Shown: positions 6,804 to 14,109 of the stretch, piece after piece
Layout: each line of letters opens with the position of its first letter
Position numbering within the stretch: the stretch's first letter is position 1
NCBI GenBank assembly: GCA_947377425.1
Contig: CANCFZ010000024.1
Coordinates: 1-18,520 of the forward strand
Source: Flavobacteriaceae bacterium
GTDB taxonomy: Bacteria; Bacteroidota; Bacteroidia; Flavobacteriales; Flavobacteriaceae
DNA length: 18,520 bases
Direction: 5' to 3'
The notes under the pieces: model-generated
The model's input: the letters and a program-made list of their open reading frames with translations, nothing else
Database searches by the model: none
Told to the model about the DNA's origin: nothing
Translations under genes and position numbers: made by a program

Positions 6804-7550
6804 TTATTCTTTAGTTATTCTAATATCAGTATTAATTTTTAAAGTATCAACATCTTTAAAATAATCAATTATGATGTTACGAAGTTTATAATCGGTATCA
6901 CATCTATTTACTCCTTTTTTGAAAAACACCATGTTATCACCACCATTTGATAAATAATCTGAGGTTACAACATAATATATTTTATCTAATTCTAAAGGTT
7001 TTCCTTGAACTTGAATGTTTTTTACAGCATTATCTTTTGTAATTGTAAAAGTCATTCCCGATAACGGATGAGGCTTCTTTTCGGAAACAATATAATTGGC
7101 AATTTCAACTAATTGTTCGCCTTTAAGTCCAATAACTACAGCACTATTTTCAAAAGGCATTACTTCATACGCATTTCTCGCAGTAACAGTTCCTTTTGGA
7201 ATAATAGTCCGAATTCCTCCATGATTTAGCAAGCAAACATCAATTGATTTTTGTTCACGTTTTAAGAAAATAGGATTGCTTTTTTCTAATGTTATATCAG
7301 CAAGAAAACAACCAATATTAGTTTGCCATTCGCCAGATTTATCCAAAGTAATTGGACAATATGCCAAAACTTCATTCAAATCTTTATCGATATTTTCTCG
7401 ATAAGGTTTAATATAGTTTTCAATTTCGGTAACTCCGGTTTGCTTTTCGGTGATTGCAATTTTTTTGCCTTCAATCTTTGAAACATAAAAGTGTTGACTT
7501 GAGCAAGAAATTAAAGATATAAATGTTAATAATAAAACAAAATGTTTCAT
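6804..7550 (-). CDS. Lipoprotein with 5'-nucleotidase C-terminal domain
   Basis: This protein is 248 aa from the start chosen here. I place the start at the ATG whose codon is 7548-7550, because it gives a clean lipoprotein signal, MKHFVLLLTFISLISC, with lipid-attachment Cys at residue 16. A longer form from 7580 would add ten charged or polar residues in front. The rest is the 5'-nucleotidase C-terminal (substrate-specificity) domain, with LNHGGIRT near residues 108-115 and SDYLSNGGDNMVFF near 197-210, motifs that bind the base and position the substrate in UshA/NT5E. It has no metallophosphatase domain, which is encoded 4 bp downstream. Together they look like a split two-subunit 5'-nucleotidase. 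Confidence 0.87.
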   Translation of the reverse strand: MKHFVLLLTFISLISCSSQHFYVSKIEGKKIAITEKQTGVTEIENYIKPYRENIDKDLNEVLAYCPITLDKSGEWQTNIGCFLADITLEKSNPIFLKREQKSIDVCLLNHGGIRTIIPKGTVTARNAYEVMPFENSAVVIGLKGEQLVEIANYIVSEKKPHPLSGMTFTITKDNAVKNIQVQGKPLELDKIYYVVTSDYLSNGGDNMVFFKKGVNRCDTDYKLRNIIIDYFKDVDTLKINTDIRITKE

Positions 7551-7593
7551 TCCAACGTTATAGTTTTTTAGTTTTACCATCTGATATACGACT

Positions 7594-7610
7594 AAATTTA
7601 ATTAAATTTG
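7594..7610. promoter_or_regulatory. 16-bp palindrome overlapping a TAnnTTTG promoter box in the divergent gap
   Basis: The gap between the leftward 5'-nucleotidase pair and the rightward DUF6913 gene contains a perfect palindrome, AAATTTAATTAAATTT (7594-7609). Its right half forms TAAATTTG (7603-7610), an exact Bacteroidota -7 box on the plus strand, 18 nt before the ATG at 7629. The mirrored left half gives TAAATTTA on the minus strand, one mismatch from the same box. A -33 box is not clear on either side. The site could be overlapping divergent promoters, an operator, or a chance AT palindrome. Confidence 0.4.
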
Positions 7611-7628
7611 TAACCAAGTAAAAGTACT

Positions 7629-8147
7629 ATGTTTTTAAATAAAATAAAGGATTTTTGGGCAAAAAAGATAGTTAAGAAAAGGTTATCCAATGTAAGGTTA
7701 ATAAATTCAGATAGTTCTATTAAAAAAGTTGGGATAGTTTTTGACGAAACCTATTTTTATGAAAGAGAAGAATTATTAAAAGAACTTATTCAGCAAGGAA
7801 TTAAAAGTGAAAACATTCAGATTTTAGTTTTTAAAAATAAGATAAAAAAGAATGAAACTTTCGATTATCCAGTTTTTAGTTATAAAAATTTAACATGGAC
7901 TGCTTCAATTGATGCTCAGCAATTTAAAGATTTTGTAAATTCTGATTTTGATTTATTAATTAGTTATTACGACATTGAAAAAGCGCCACTTTTATTAACA
8001 ACACATCTTTCTAAAGCCAGTTTTAAAGTTGGATTTGCAGCAATTGATAAACGATTGCATCATTTTATGATTGATACAAATGCCGAAAATTATAAGGTTT
8101 TTATGGAAGAGTTATTCAAATATTTGAAAATACTAAACAAATTATAA
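7629..8147 (+). CDS. DUF6913 family protein
   Basis: This is a 172-aa cytosolic protein of unknown function that I recognise as the DUF6913 family, typically encoded next to dapA in Flavobacteriia. It begins with a basic helix (FLNKIKDFWAKKIVKKRL) and then a mixed alpha/beta pattern: KKVGIVFDET, ENIQILVFK, DLLISYYDIEKAPLLLTTHLS, and FKVGFAAIDKRLHHFMID near the C-terminus. No catalytic motif is obvious. Alternating hydrophobic strands and helices suggest a Rossmann-like fold. The stop is separated from the dapA ATG by one base, so the two are almost surely co-transcribed and translationally coupled. Confidence 0.75.
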   Translation: MFLNKIKDFWAKKIVKKRLSNVRLINSDSSIKKVGIVFDETYFYEREELLKELIQQGIKSENIQILVFKNKIKKNETFDYPVFSYKNLTWTASIDAQQFKDFVNSDFDLLISYYDIEKAPLLLTTHLSKASFKVGFAAIDKRLHHFMIDTNAENYKVFMEELFKYLKILNKL

Positions 8148-8148
8148 C

Positions 8149-9024
8149 ATGCAATCATTAATTGGAACTGGAGTTGCGCTTGTAACGCCGTTCAAAAAAG
8201 ATTTTTCTGTTGATACAGAAGCGTTAATTCAAATTGTAAATTTCCAAATTGATAACGGAATTGATTATCTAGTTGTACTTGGAACTACCGCCGAAAATGC
8301 AACTTTAAGTCAAGATGAAAAGGAATTGGTTATTCAAACAATAATTGATGCAAACAAAGGAAGATTGCCATTGGTTCTTGGCGTTGGAGGAAATAATACT
8401 TTAGAAGTTGTTAAGGAATTAAAAGAAAGAGATTTATCTAGTTTTGTGGCGATTCTTTCAGTTTCACCTTATTACAATAAACCTACTCAAGAAGGAGTTT
8501 ACCAACATTTTAAGGCTGTAGCAAATGCTTCATCAATTCCAGTAATTTTATATAATGTTCCAGGTAGAACAGGAAGTAATATGTTGCCATCAACGGTTTT
8601 AAGATTAGCTAATGATTTTAAAAATATTGTTGCTATCAAGGAAGCAGCCGGTGATATTGTTCAAGCAATGAAGTTAATTCAAAACAAACCAGAAGGTTTT
8701 CATGTGATTTCTGGAGACGATATGGTTACATTGCCAATAGTTTTAGCAGGAGGAAGCGGAGTTATTTCGGTAATAGGAGAAGGTTTTCCAAGACAATTTT
8801 CGGATATGGTGCGTTTAGGTTTGGATAGAAAAGTGGATGAAGCCTATAAATTACATTATCTTTTAACTGATGCAATCGATATGATTTTCGAACAAGGAAA
8901 TCCAGCTGGAATTAAAGAAGTACATAAAATACTGGGATTGTCAGAAAATACAGTTCGACTTCCGTTAGTAAGTGTTGATCAAGATTTGGCTAATAGACTT
9001 TCAATATTTGTGAAAAGTCTGTAG
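8149..9024 (+). CDS. dapA: 4-hydroxy-tetrahydrodipicolinate synthase
   Basis: DapA condenses pyruvate with aspartate semialdehyde, the first committed step of the lysine/diaminopimelate pathway that also feeds peptidoglycan synthesis. The 291 aa fit the usual length. The Schiff-base lysine is K164 in VAIKEAAGD, the catalytic tyrosine is Y135 with R140 in YNVPGRTG, and the threonine pair is in GTTAEN (45-50). GGSGVISVIGE closes the barrel motif. GTTAE in place of the textbook GTTGE is common in Bacteroidota as far as I recall. It follows the DUF6913 gene by one base. Downstream is a 120-bp gap with the bamD promoter and no G+C-rich terminator. Confidence 0.97.
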   Translation: MQSLIGTGVALVTPFKKDFSVDTEALIQIVNFQIDNGIDYLVVLGTTAENATLSQDEKELVIQTIIDANKGRLPLVLGVGGNNTLEVVKELKERDLSSFVAILSVSPYYNKPTQEGVYQHFKAVANASSIPVILYNVPGRTGSNMLPSTVLRLANDFKNIVAIKEAAGDIVQAMKLIQNKPEGFHVISGDDMVTLPIVLAGGSGVISVIGEGFPRQFSDMVRLGLDRKVDEAYKLHYLLTDAIDMIFEQGNPAGIKEVHKILGLSENTVRLPLVSVDQDLANRLSIFVKSL

Positions 9025-9058
9025 TTTTTTGATTAAAAAATAACAATTAAAAAAAATG

Positions 9059-9089
9059 TTTCATAGTATCTAATTATTAACTAATTTTG
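9059..9089 (+). promoter_or_regulatory. Candidate sigma-A-type promoter for bamD
   Basis: TTTC (9059-9062, close to TTTG) is followed 19 bp later by an exact TAnnTTTG box, TAATTTTG (9082-9089), with the bamD ATG 55 bp downstream. This fits the Bacteroidota housekeeping promoter. A 7-bp inverted repeat, TGCAGTT (9088-9094) and AACTGCA (9124-9130), overlaps the end of the box and the expected transcript start. Confidence 0.55.
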
Positions 9090-9144
9090 CAGTTCGATTT
9101 TTTGAGACCTAAATCCCTTGAAAAACTGCATATAAAAAACAAAA

Positions 9145-9939
9145 ATGAAGAAAATAGTTTCACTTTTAATATTGGTAGTTCTTTTTTCGTCTTGTAGCGA
9201 ATATCAAAAAGCATTAAAATCTGAGGATATTGCTGTAAAATATGAAGTTTCTGCAAAAATATATGGTAAAGGAAAATATGAAAAAGCTATCCGATTATTT
9301 GAGCAAATAGCACCTTCGTATAAAGGGAAACCTCAAGCAGAGAAGTTGTTTTATATGTTTTCACAATCTTATTATAAAACAAAACAGTATTATTTGGCTG
9401 GTTATCAATTTGAAAATTTTGCTTCAAGTTACCCAAAAAGTGAAAAACAAGAAGAAGCAATGTTTTTGAGTGCGCAATGTTATTCAAAACTTTCTCCAGC
9501 TTATAGCTTAGACCAAGCAGATACAGATAAAGCATTAGATAAATTACAGAATTTTATTGATACTTATCCAACTTCTACTTATTTACCAGAAGCTAATGCC
9601 ATTGTAAAAGAGTTGAAAAATAAAGTTGAGAAAAAAGCATTCGAAAATGCAAAACAATACAATACTATTTCGGATTATAAAGCGGCTCAAATTGCGTTTG
9701 ATAATTTTATTTCAGATTTTCCTGGAACAACTTTTAAAGAAGATGCTTTGTATTTGAAATTAGATTCTGCTTATAAACTAGCTATTAATAGTGTAGTACA
9801 AAAAATGCAAGAACGACTGAATAATGCAAAAGTAGCTTATAATGGATTGGTTAAATTCAAAGCAGATACAAAATATAAAGCAAAAGCCGACGAAATGTTA
9901 GCTAGAATTGATAAAGATTTACAACAATTTTCTAAATAA
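9145..9939 (+). CDS. bamD: Outer-membrane assembly lipoprotein BamD
   Basis: BamD is the essential lipoprotein of the BAM complex, which folds beta-barrel proteins into the outer membrane. The 264 aa begin with a lipoprotein signal (MKKIVSLLILVVLFSSC, Cys at 17) and continue with tetratricopeptide-like helical pairs: YGKGKYEKAIRLFEQI (about 40-56), a repeat around KTKQYYLAGYQFENFASSYP (83-102), DKALDKLQNFIDTYP (128-142) and YKAAQIAFDNFISDFP (178-193). The 'F..YP' ends are typical of BamD/YfiO. The gene starts a new tight cluster, with rpoZ 11 bp downstream, an arrangement I know from other flavobacteria. Confidence 0.93.
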   Translation: MKKIVSLLILVVLFSSCSEYQKALKSEDIAVKYEVSAKIYGKGKYEKAIRLFEQIAPSYKGKPQAEKLFYMFSQSYYKTKQYYLAGYQFENFASSYPKSEKQEEAMFLSAQCYSKLSPAYSLDQADTDKALDKLQNFIDTYPTSTYLPEANAIVKELKNKVEKKAFENAKQYNTISDYKAAQIAFDNFISDFPGTTFKEDALYLKLDSAYKLAINSVVQKMQERLNNAKVAYNGLVKFKADTKYKAKADEMLARIDKDLQQFSK

Positions 9940-9950
9940 ATAAAAAAGTC

Positions 9951-10268
9951 ATGGATTTAAAAAAGACCAATGCGCCAGTAAACACAATAACTTACAACAA
10001 AACAGTTATTGAAGAACCTACCGGGAATGTTTATGAAGCAATAACTATTATGGCTAAAAGAGCAAATCAAATTAACACAGAAATCAAAAAAGAATTGATT
10101 GAAAAGTTAGAAGAATTTGCTACTTACAATGATAGCTTAGAAGAAGTCTTTGAAAACAAAGAACAAATTGAAGTTTCTAAATTTTATGAAAAACTTCCAA
10201 AACCACACGCTCTTGCAGTTCAAGAATGGTTGGATGGAAAGATTTATTATAAAGATACAAACAAATAA
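9951..10268 (+). CDS. rpoZ: RNA polymerase omega subunit (Bacteroidota type)
   Basis: This 105-aa protein belongs to the Bacteroidota omega/Rpb6-like group. Omega helps fold and hold the beta' subunit. The diagnostic stretch is NVYEAITIMAKRANQIN (about residues 26-42), which matches the omega core pattern of aromatic, hydrophobics, then A(K)RAxQ. Outside this the protein differs from E. coli omega. It has a longer N-terminus and an acidic middle (EKLEEFATYNDSLEEVFENKEQ), and it ends in KPHALAVQEWLDGKIYYK, a motif I associate with flavobacterial members. It sits 11 bp after bamD and 9 bp before coaBC. Confidence 0.85.
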   Translation: MDLKKTNAPVNTITYNKTVIEEPTGNVYEAITIMAKRANQINTEIKKELIEKLEEFATYNDSLEEVFENKEQIEVSKFYEKLPKPHALAVQEWLDGKIYYKDTNK

Positions 10269-10277
10269 TATAGAACA

Positions 10278-11489
10278 ATGTCAGTTTTAAGCGGTAAAAA
10301 AATATTACTAGGAATTTCTGGTGGAATTGCCGCTTATAAAACAGCTACATTGGTTCGTCTATTTATAAAAGCAGGTGCACATGTCCAAGTGATAATGACA
10401 CCTGCTTCTAAGGATTTTGTAACTCCATTAACATTATCAACATTATCTAAAAACCCAGTTCATTCTACTTTTTATAATGAAGAAGATACTAATGCTCAAT
10501 GGAATAACCATGTTGAACTTGGTCTTTGGGCAGATTTAATGATTATAGCTCCAGCAACTGCTAATACGTTATCTAAAATGGTAAATGGCAATTGTGATAA
10601 TCTTTTAATTGCTACTTATTTATCGGCTAAATGTACCGTTTATTTTGCGCCTGCAATGGATTTGGATATGTACAAACATCCTTCAACAATTACTTCTTTT
10701 AATTCGTTAAAACAGTTTGGAAATATTATAATTCCTGCTGAATCTGGCGAATTAGCAAGTGGACTTTCTGGAGAAGGTCGAATGGCAGAACCCGAAAATA
10801 TTATTTCATTTTTAGAAGCTGATTTATTAAGTAAATTGCCGCTTAAAGGAAAAAAAATACTAATTACTGCTGGTCCAACATACGAATCTATAGATCCTGT
10901 GCGTTTTATAGGTAATCATTCTTCCGGAAAAATGGGATTTGATATTGCCAATAGAGCTGCAAATCTTGGAGCTGAAGTCATTTTAATTTCAGGGCCAACT
11001 CATTTGAAAGTAGAGAATAATGCTATAAAAGTGATAAAAATTGTTTCTGCACAAGAAATGTACATTGTTTGTCATGAGTTTTATAACGATGTTGATGTTG
11101 CTATTTTAGCGGCAGCAGTTGCAGATTATAAACCAAAAAGTGTTGCTGAACAAAAGATTAAAAAATCAGAAATTATTTTTTCAATTGAATTAGAAAAAAC
11201 TAAAGATATTTTAGCATCTTTGGGTGAAATAAAGAAGAATCAGTTCTTAATTGGTTTTGCATTAGAAACTGAAAATGAAATTGAAAATGCTAAGTTGAAA
11301 ATTCAGAAAAAAAACTTAGATTTGATAGTTTTAAATTCGCTTCAAGATAAAGGTGCCGGTTTTGGTAAACCAACTAATAAGATTACTTTCATTGATAATA
11401 ATTTCAATATTGAACCAATGGAATTAAAATCGAAAGAAGAAGTGGCGGTTGATATTTTAAATAAAGTAATAACTCATTATGATGCGTAA
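10278..11489 (+). CDS. coaBC: Bifunctional phosphopantothenoylcysteine decarboxylase / phosphopantothenate-cysteine ligase
   Basis: CoaBC carries out two successive steps of coenzyme A synthesis: the ligase joins cysteine to 4'-phosphopantothenate, then the flavin-dependent decarboxylase gives 4'-phosphopantetheine. The CoaC half (about 1-185) shows GISGGIAAYK for FMN binding, the catalytic His in NNHVELGLWAD (H78), PAMDLDMY and SGELASGLSGEGRM. The CoaB half begins at KKILITAGPTYESIDPVRFIGNHSSGKMG and includes AAAVADYKP and QKIKKSE. Two CoaC positions differ from E. coli: the Asn of PAMN is D128 and the lid Cys (C158 in E. coli) is S161. The 3' end overlaps the next gene by 11 bp. Confidence 0.95.
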   Translation: MSVLSGKKILLGISGGIAAYKTATLVRLFIKAGAHVQVIMTPASKDFVTPLTLSTLSKNPVHSTFYNEEDTNAQWNNHVELGLWADLMIIAPATANTLSKMVNGNCDNLLIATYLSAKCTVYFAPAMDLDMYKHPSTITSFNSLKQFGNIIIPAESGELASGLSGEGRMAEPENIISFLEADLLSKLPLKGKKILITAGPTYESIDPVRFIGNHSSGKMGFDIANRAANLGAEVILISGPTHLKVENNAIKVIKIVSAQEMYIVCHEFYNDVDVAILAAAVADYKPKSVAEQKIKKSEIIFSIELEKTKDILASLGEIKKNQFLIGFALETENEIENAKLKIQKKNLDLIVLNSLQDKGAGFGKPTNKITFIDNNFNIEPMELKSKEEVAVDILNKVITHYDA

Positions 11490-12369
11490 AATTTTTAGTT
11501 TAATTTTAATTTGCTTTTTCGTTACTATTCAGGCGCAAGAGCTTAACTGTAAGGTTGTTGTGAATTATGATAAAATTACAAATGCTAACAATCAAATTTT
11601 CAAAAGTCTTGAAACAGCATTGAATGAATTTGTGAATAAAACGGCTTGGACCGAAAAAACATACAAAGACAACGAAAAAATAAGTTGCACAATGTTTATT
11701 ACGTTAAACTCTTATGAATCAAATAATTTTGAAGCAAGTATTCAAGTTCAAGCTTCAAGACCAATTTACAATTCAAGTTTTTCTTCTTCAATAATCAATA
11801 TTAACGATAAAGATTTTAATTTTCAATATATTGAATTTCAGAATTTGTTTTACAGTCCAAGTAGTTATGATTCAAATTTAGTTTCTACTATTGCCTTTTA
11901 TTCGTATATAATTTTAGGAGTTGATGCCGAAACTTTTAAGTTAGATAGTGGTGCTAATTATTTTCAATCTGCTCAAGAAATTGTTAGCTTGGCAGCTTCT
12001 ACAGGAGGGAAAGGTTGGTCACAAACCGATAAAACTCAAAACAGATATTACTTGATTAATGATTTAATGTCAACCACTTTTAAGCCTTATCGAGAAGCAA
12101 TGTTTCAATATCATTTTAATGGTTTGGATAATATGAATAAAGATTTGAAATCATCAAAAGAAGCCATTATTAATTCAATTAATACACTTTCAACTTTGCA
12201 TGAAGCTAAACCAAATGCTTATCTAACAAGGATATTTTTTGATGCAAAATCAGATGAAATTGTTTCAATATTTTCTGATGGACCAAGTATTAATATTGAT
12301 GGTTTAGTTGATAAATTATCTAGAATATCACCTACCAATTCTACAAAATGGGTTAATATCAAGTTTTAA
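11479..12369 (+). CDS. porD: DUF4835 / PorD-type protein, type IX secretion-associated
   Basis: This 296-aa exported protein has a cleavable signal peptide (MMRKIFSLILICFFVTIQAQ; cleavage probably after A-Q-A at about 17-19). It matches the DUF4835 family, annotated in Bacteroidota as type IX secretion protein PorD. Its position between coaBC and recN is the usual one in this group. Recognisable parts are ELNCKVVVNYDKI at the mature N-terminus, QIFKSLETALNEFVN, WTEKTY, RPIYNSSFSS, and NRYYLINDLMSTTFKPYREAMFQYHFNGLD. Its exact role in secretion is not established to my knowledge. ATG at 11479 or 11482 are both possible starts. It overlaps coaBC by up to 11 bp, which suggests coupling. Confidence 0.8.
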   Translation: MMRKIFSLILICFFVTIQAQELNCKVVVNYDKITNANNQIFKSLETALNEFVNKTAWTEKTYKDNEKISCTMFITLNSYESNNFEASIQVQASRPIYNSSFSSSIININDKDFNFQYIEFQNLFYSPSSYDSNLVSTIAFYSYIILGVDAETFKLDSGANYFQSAQEIVSLAASTGGKGWSQTDKTQNRYYLINDLMSTTFKPYREAMFQYHFNGLDNMNKDLKSSKEAIINSINTLSTLHEAKPNAYLTRIFFDAKSDEIVSIFSDGPSINIDGLVDKLSRISPTNSTKWVNIKF

Positions 12370-12390
12370 TTCTATATTGAATCGTTCTAA

Positions 12391-14043
12391 ATGATTATAT
12401 CTTTATCTATTGAAAACTTTGCGTTGATAGAAAAATTATCAGTAAAATTTACTGATGGATTTTCTGTGATTACTGGTGAAACTGGTGCAGGAAAATCAAT
12501 TCTTCTTGGTGCATTGGGTTTGGTTTTAGGAAAACGAGCTGATTTAACTTCTTTAAAAAATAAAAGCGAAAAATGTATTATTGAAGCTTATTTTCAAATT
12601 AAAAATTATAATTTAAAACCATTTTTTGAAGCCAATGATTTGGATTATGAAGAGGAAACAATCATTCGTAGAGAAATTTTACCTTCTGGAAAATCGCGCG
12701 CCTTTATAAACGACACTCCGGTAAATCTTAGCGAATTGCAAGAGTTGAGTAATTATCTAATTGACATCCATTCGCAACATCAAACACAAGAACTTTCGGA
12801 TGATGTTGTTCAATTTCAAATAATTGATTCGGTCGCTTCAAATTTTGATTTGATAATCGAATATTCTGCAAAATTAAAAGAGCACAAAAAACATAAATCG
12901 GAATTAAAATCTAAAAATGAATTACTTCAATCGGTTTTAAAAGCACAAGATTACAATACTTTTTTACTTGAAGAATTGTTGTCAGCTAATTTAAAATCTG
13001 GTGAACAAGAAGAATTTGAAATTCAATTTGAAAAATTAAATAACGTCGAATTCATTAAAGAAAATTTAACAAAATCACTTTCAATTGCCAATGAAGAGCA
13101 GTTTGGAGTACTTCAAAATCTGAATGAAATTAAATTATCTTTTCAAAAAATCGCTGGATTTTCTGCTGAATATAACACTTTACATGAACGTATTAGTAGC
13201 GTTTTAATTGAATTTGATGACATCGAAAAAGAATTAAACCAGTTGTTAGAAACTGTTTTTTCTAATCCAGACGAATTACAATTAATTAATGAAAAATTGC
13301 AATTGATTTATGCACTTCAAAAGAAACATCAAGTAAATTCGGTTGATGAATTGTTGCAAATTCAAAATGATTTAGACAATAAAGTGGTTTCGGTTACTAC
13401 ATTAGAATCTGAAATTAATTCAATAGAAAAACAAATTTCAGAACTTGAAAATCAATTAAATGATTTGGCAATTGAAATTCATAAAAATAGAGTAGAAGCT
13501 GTTCCAATTCTGACTTATAAATTAGCTTTAATTTTAGAACAATTAGGAATGGGAAATGCTCGTTTTAATATTGAATTAATTGCTAAAGAAGAATTTTATT
13601 CCAATGGTAAAGACGAAATTCAGTTTTTATTTTCAGCTAATAAAGGTTCCGATTTTGGATTGTTAAAAAAAGTTGCTTCTGGAGGAGAAATGTCTCGAAT
13701 TATGTTGGCAGTAAAATCGGTTTTATCACAATATTCAAAACTTCCGAGTATTATTTTTGATGAAATTGACACAGGTGTTTCTGGAGAAATTGCTCATAAA
13801 ATGGGAGAAATTATGAAAGAAATGAGTCAGAATATGCAAGTTTTTGCAATTACTCATTTGCCTCAAATTGCTGGAAAAGGTAAAGATCACTTCAAAGTAT
13901 TTAAAGTGATAAAAGACAATCAAACACAATCAGAATTGAAGTTGTTAACTAACGATGAGCGAGTTATAGAGATTGCTCAAATGCTTTCGGGTTCAACGAT
14001 TTCCGATTCGGCTTTAAATCATGCAAAGGAATTGCTTAACTAA
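12391..14043 (+). CDS. recN: DNA repair protein RecN
   Basis: RecN is an SMC-like ATPase that acts early in double-strand-break repair. The 550 aa are close to the E. coli length. The N-terminal half-ATPase has MIISLSIENFALIEKLSV and the Walker A GETGAGKS (29-36). The long central section (about 160-370) is rich in heptad-like Leu/Glu/Lys and is probably an antiparallel coiled coil, with no zinc-hook CxxC. The C-terminal half has the ABC signature SGGEMSRIMLAVKSVL (near 430), Walker B IIFDEIDTGVSGE (near 453) and ITHLPQIA. It follows porD by 21 bp and closes the bamD-rpoZ-coaBC-porD-recN cluster. No G+C-rich terminator follows it. Confidence 0.97.
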   Translation: MIISLSIENFALIEKLSVKFTDGFSVITGETGAGKSILLGALGLVLGKRADLTSLKNKSEKCIIEAYFQIKNYNLKPFFEANDLDYEEETIIRREILPSGKSRAFINDTPVNLSELQELSNYLIDIHSQHQTQELSDDVVQFQIIDSVASNFDLIIEYSAKLKEHKKHKSELKSKNELLQSVLKAQDYNTFLLEELLSANLKSGEQEEFEIQFEKLNNVEFIKENLTKSLSIANEEQFGVLQNLNEIKLSFQKIAGFSAEYNTLHERISSVLIEFDDIEKELNQLLETVFSNPDELQLINEKLQLIYALQKKHQVNSVDELLQIQNDLDNKVVSVTTLESEINSIEKQISELENQLNDLAIEIHKNRVEAVPILTYKLALILEQLGMGNARFNIELIAKEEFYSNGKDEIQFLFSANKGSDFGLLKKVASGGEMSRIMLAVKSVLSQYSKLPSIIFDEIDTGVSGEIAHKMGEIMKEMSQNMQVFAITHLPQIAGKGKDHFKVFKVIKDNQTQSELKLLTNDERVIEIAQMLSGSTISDSALNHAKELLN

Positions 14044-14061
14044 AAAAATAAATTATATTTG
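14031..14061 (+). promoter_or_regulatory. Candidate promoter for fabV
   Basis: ATTG (14031-14034, inside the last codons of recN) and TATATTTG (14054-14061) are separated by 19 bp, a good fit to the Bacteroidota TTTG/TAnnTTTG promoter. The fabV ATG is 48 bp downstream, after an A-rich leader. fabV therefore probably has its own transcription start even though it follows recN closely. Confidence 0.6.
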
Positions 14062-14109
14062 CTTGATTTGAAATTTTAAACTTCAAAATAGAAATAAAAA
14101 AATAAGATT

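Noticed and set aside
5888..7550. The two 5'-nucleotidase genes as one gene broken by a frameshift
   Set aside because: The C-terminal domain gene comes first and each protein has its own export signal, so a simple frameshift cannot produce this layout.
7551..7580. Longer start for the 5'-nucleotidase C-terminal lipoprotein
   Set aside because: It would put a polar extension before a textbook lipoprotein signal. The ATG at 7550 leaves the signal at the N-terminus.
9025..9045. TTTTTT/AAAAAA hairpin after dapA as a terminator
   Set aside because: The stem is only A-T pairs with no following T-tract, so it is not convincing as an intrinsic terminator.
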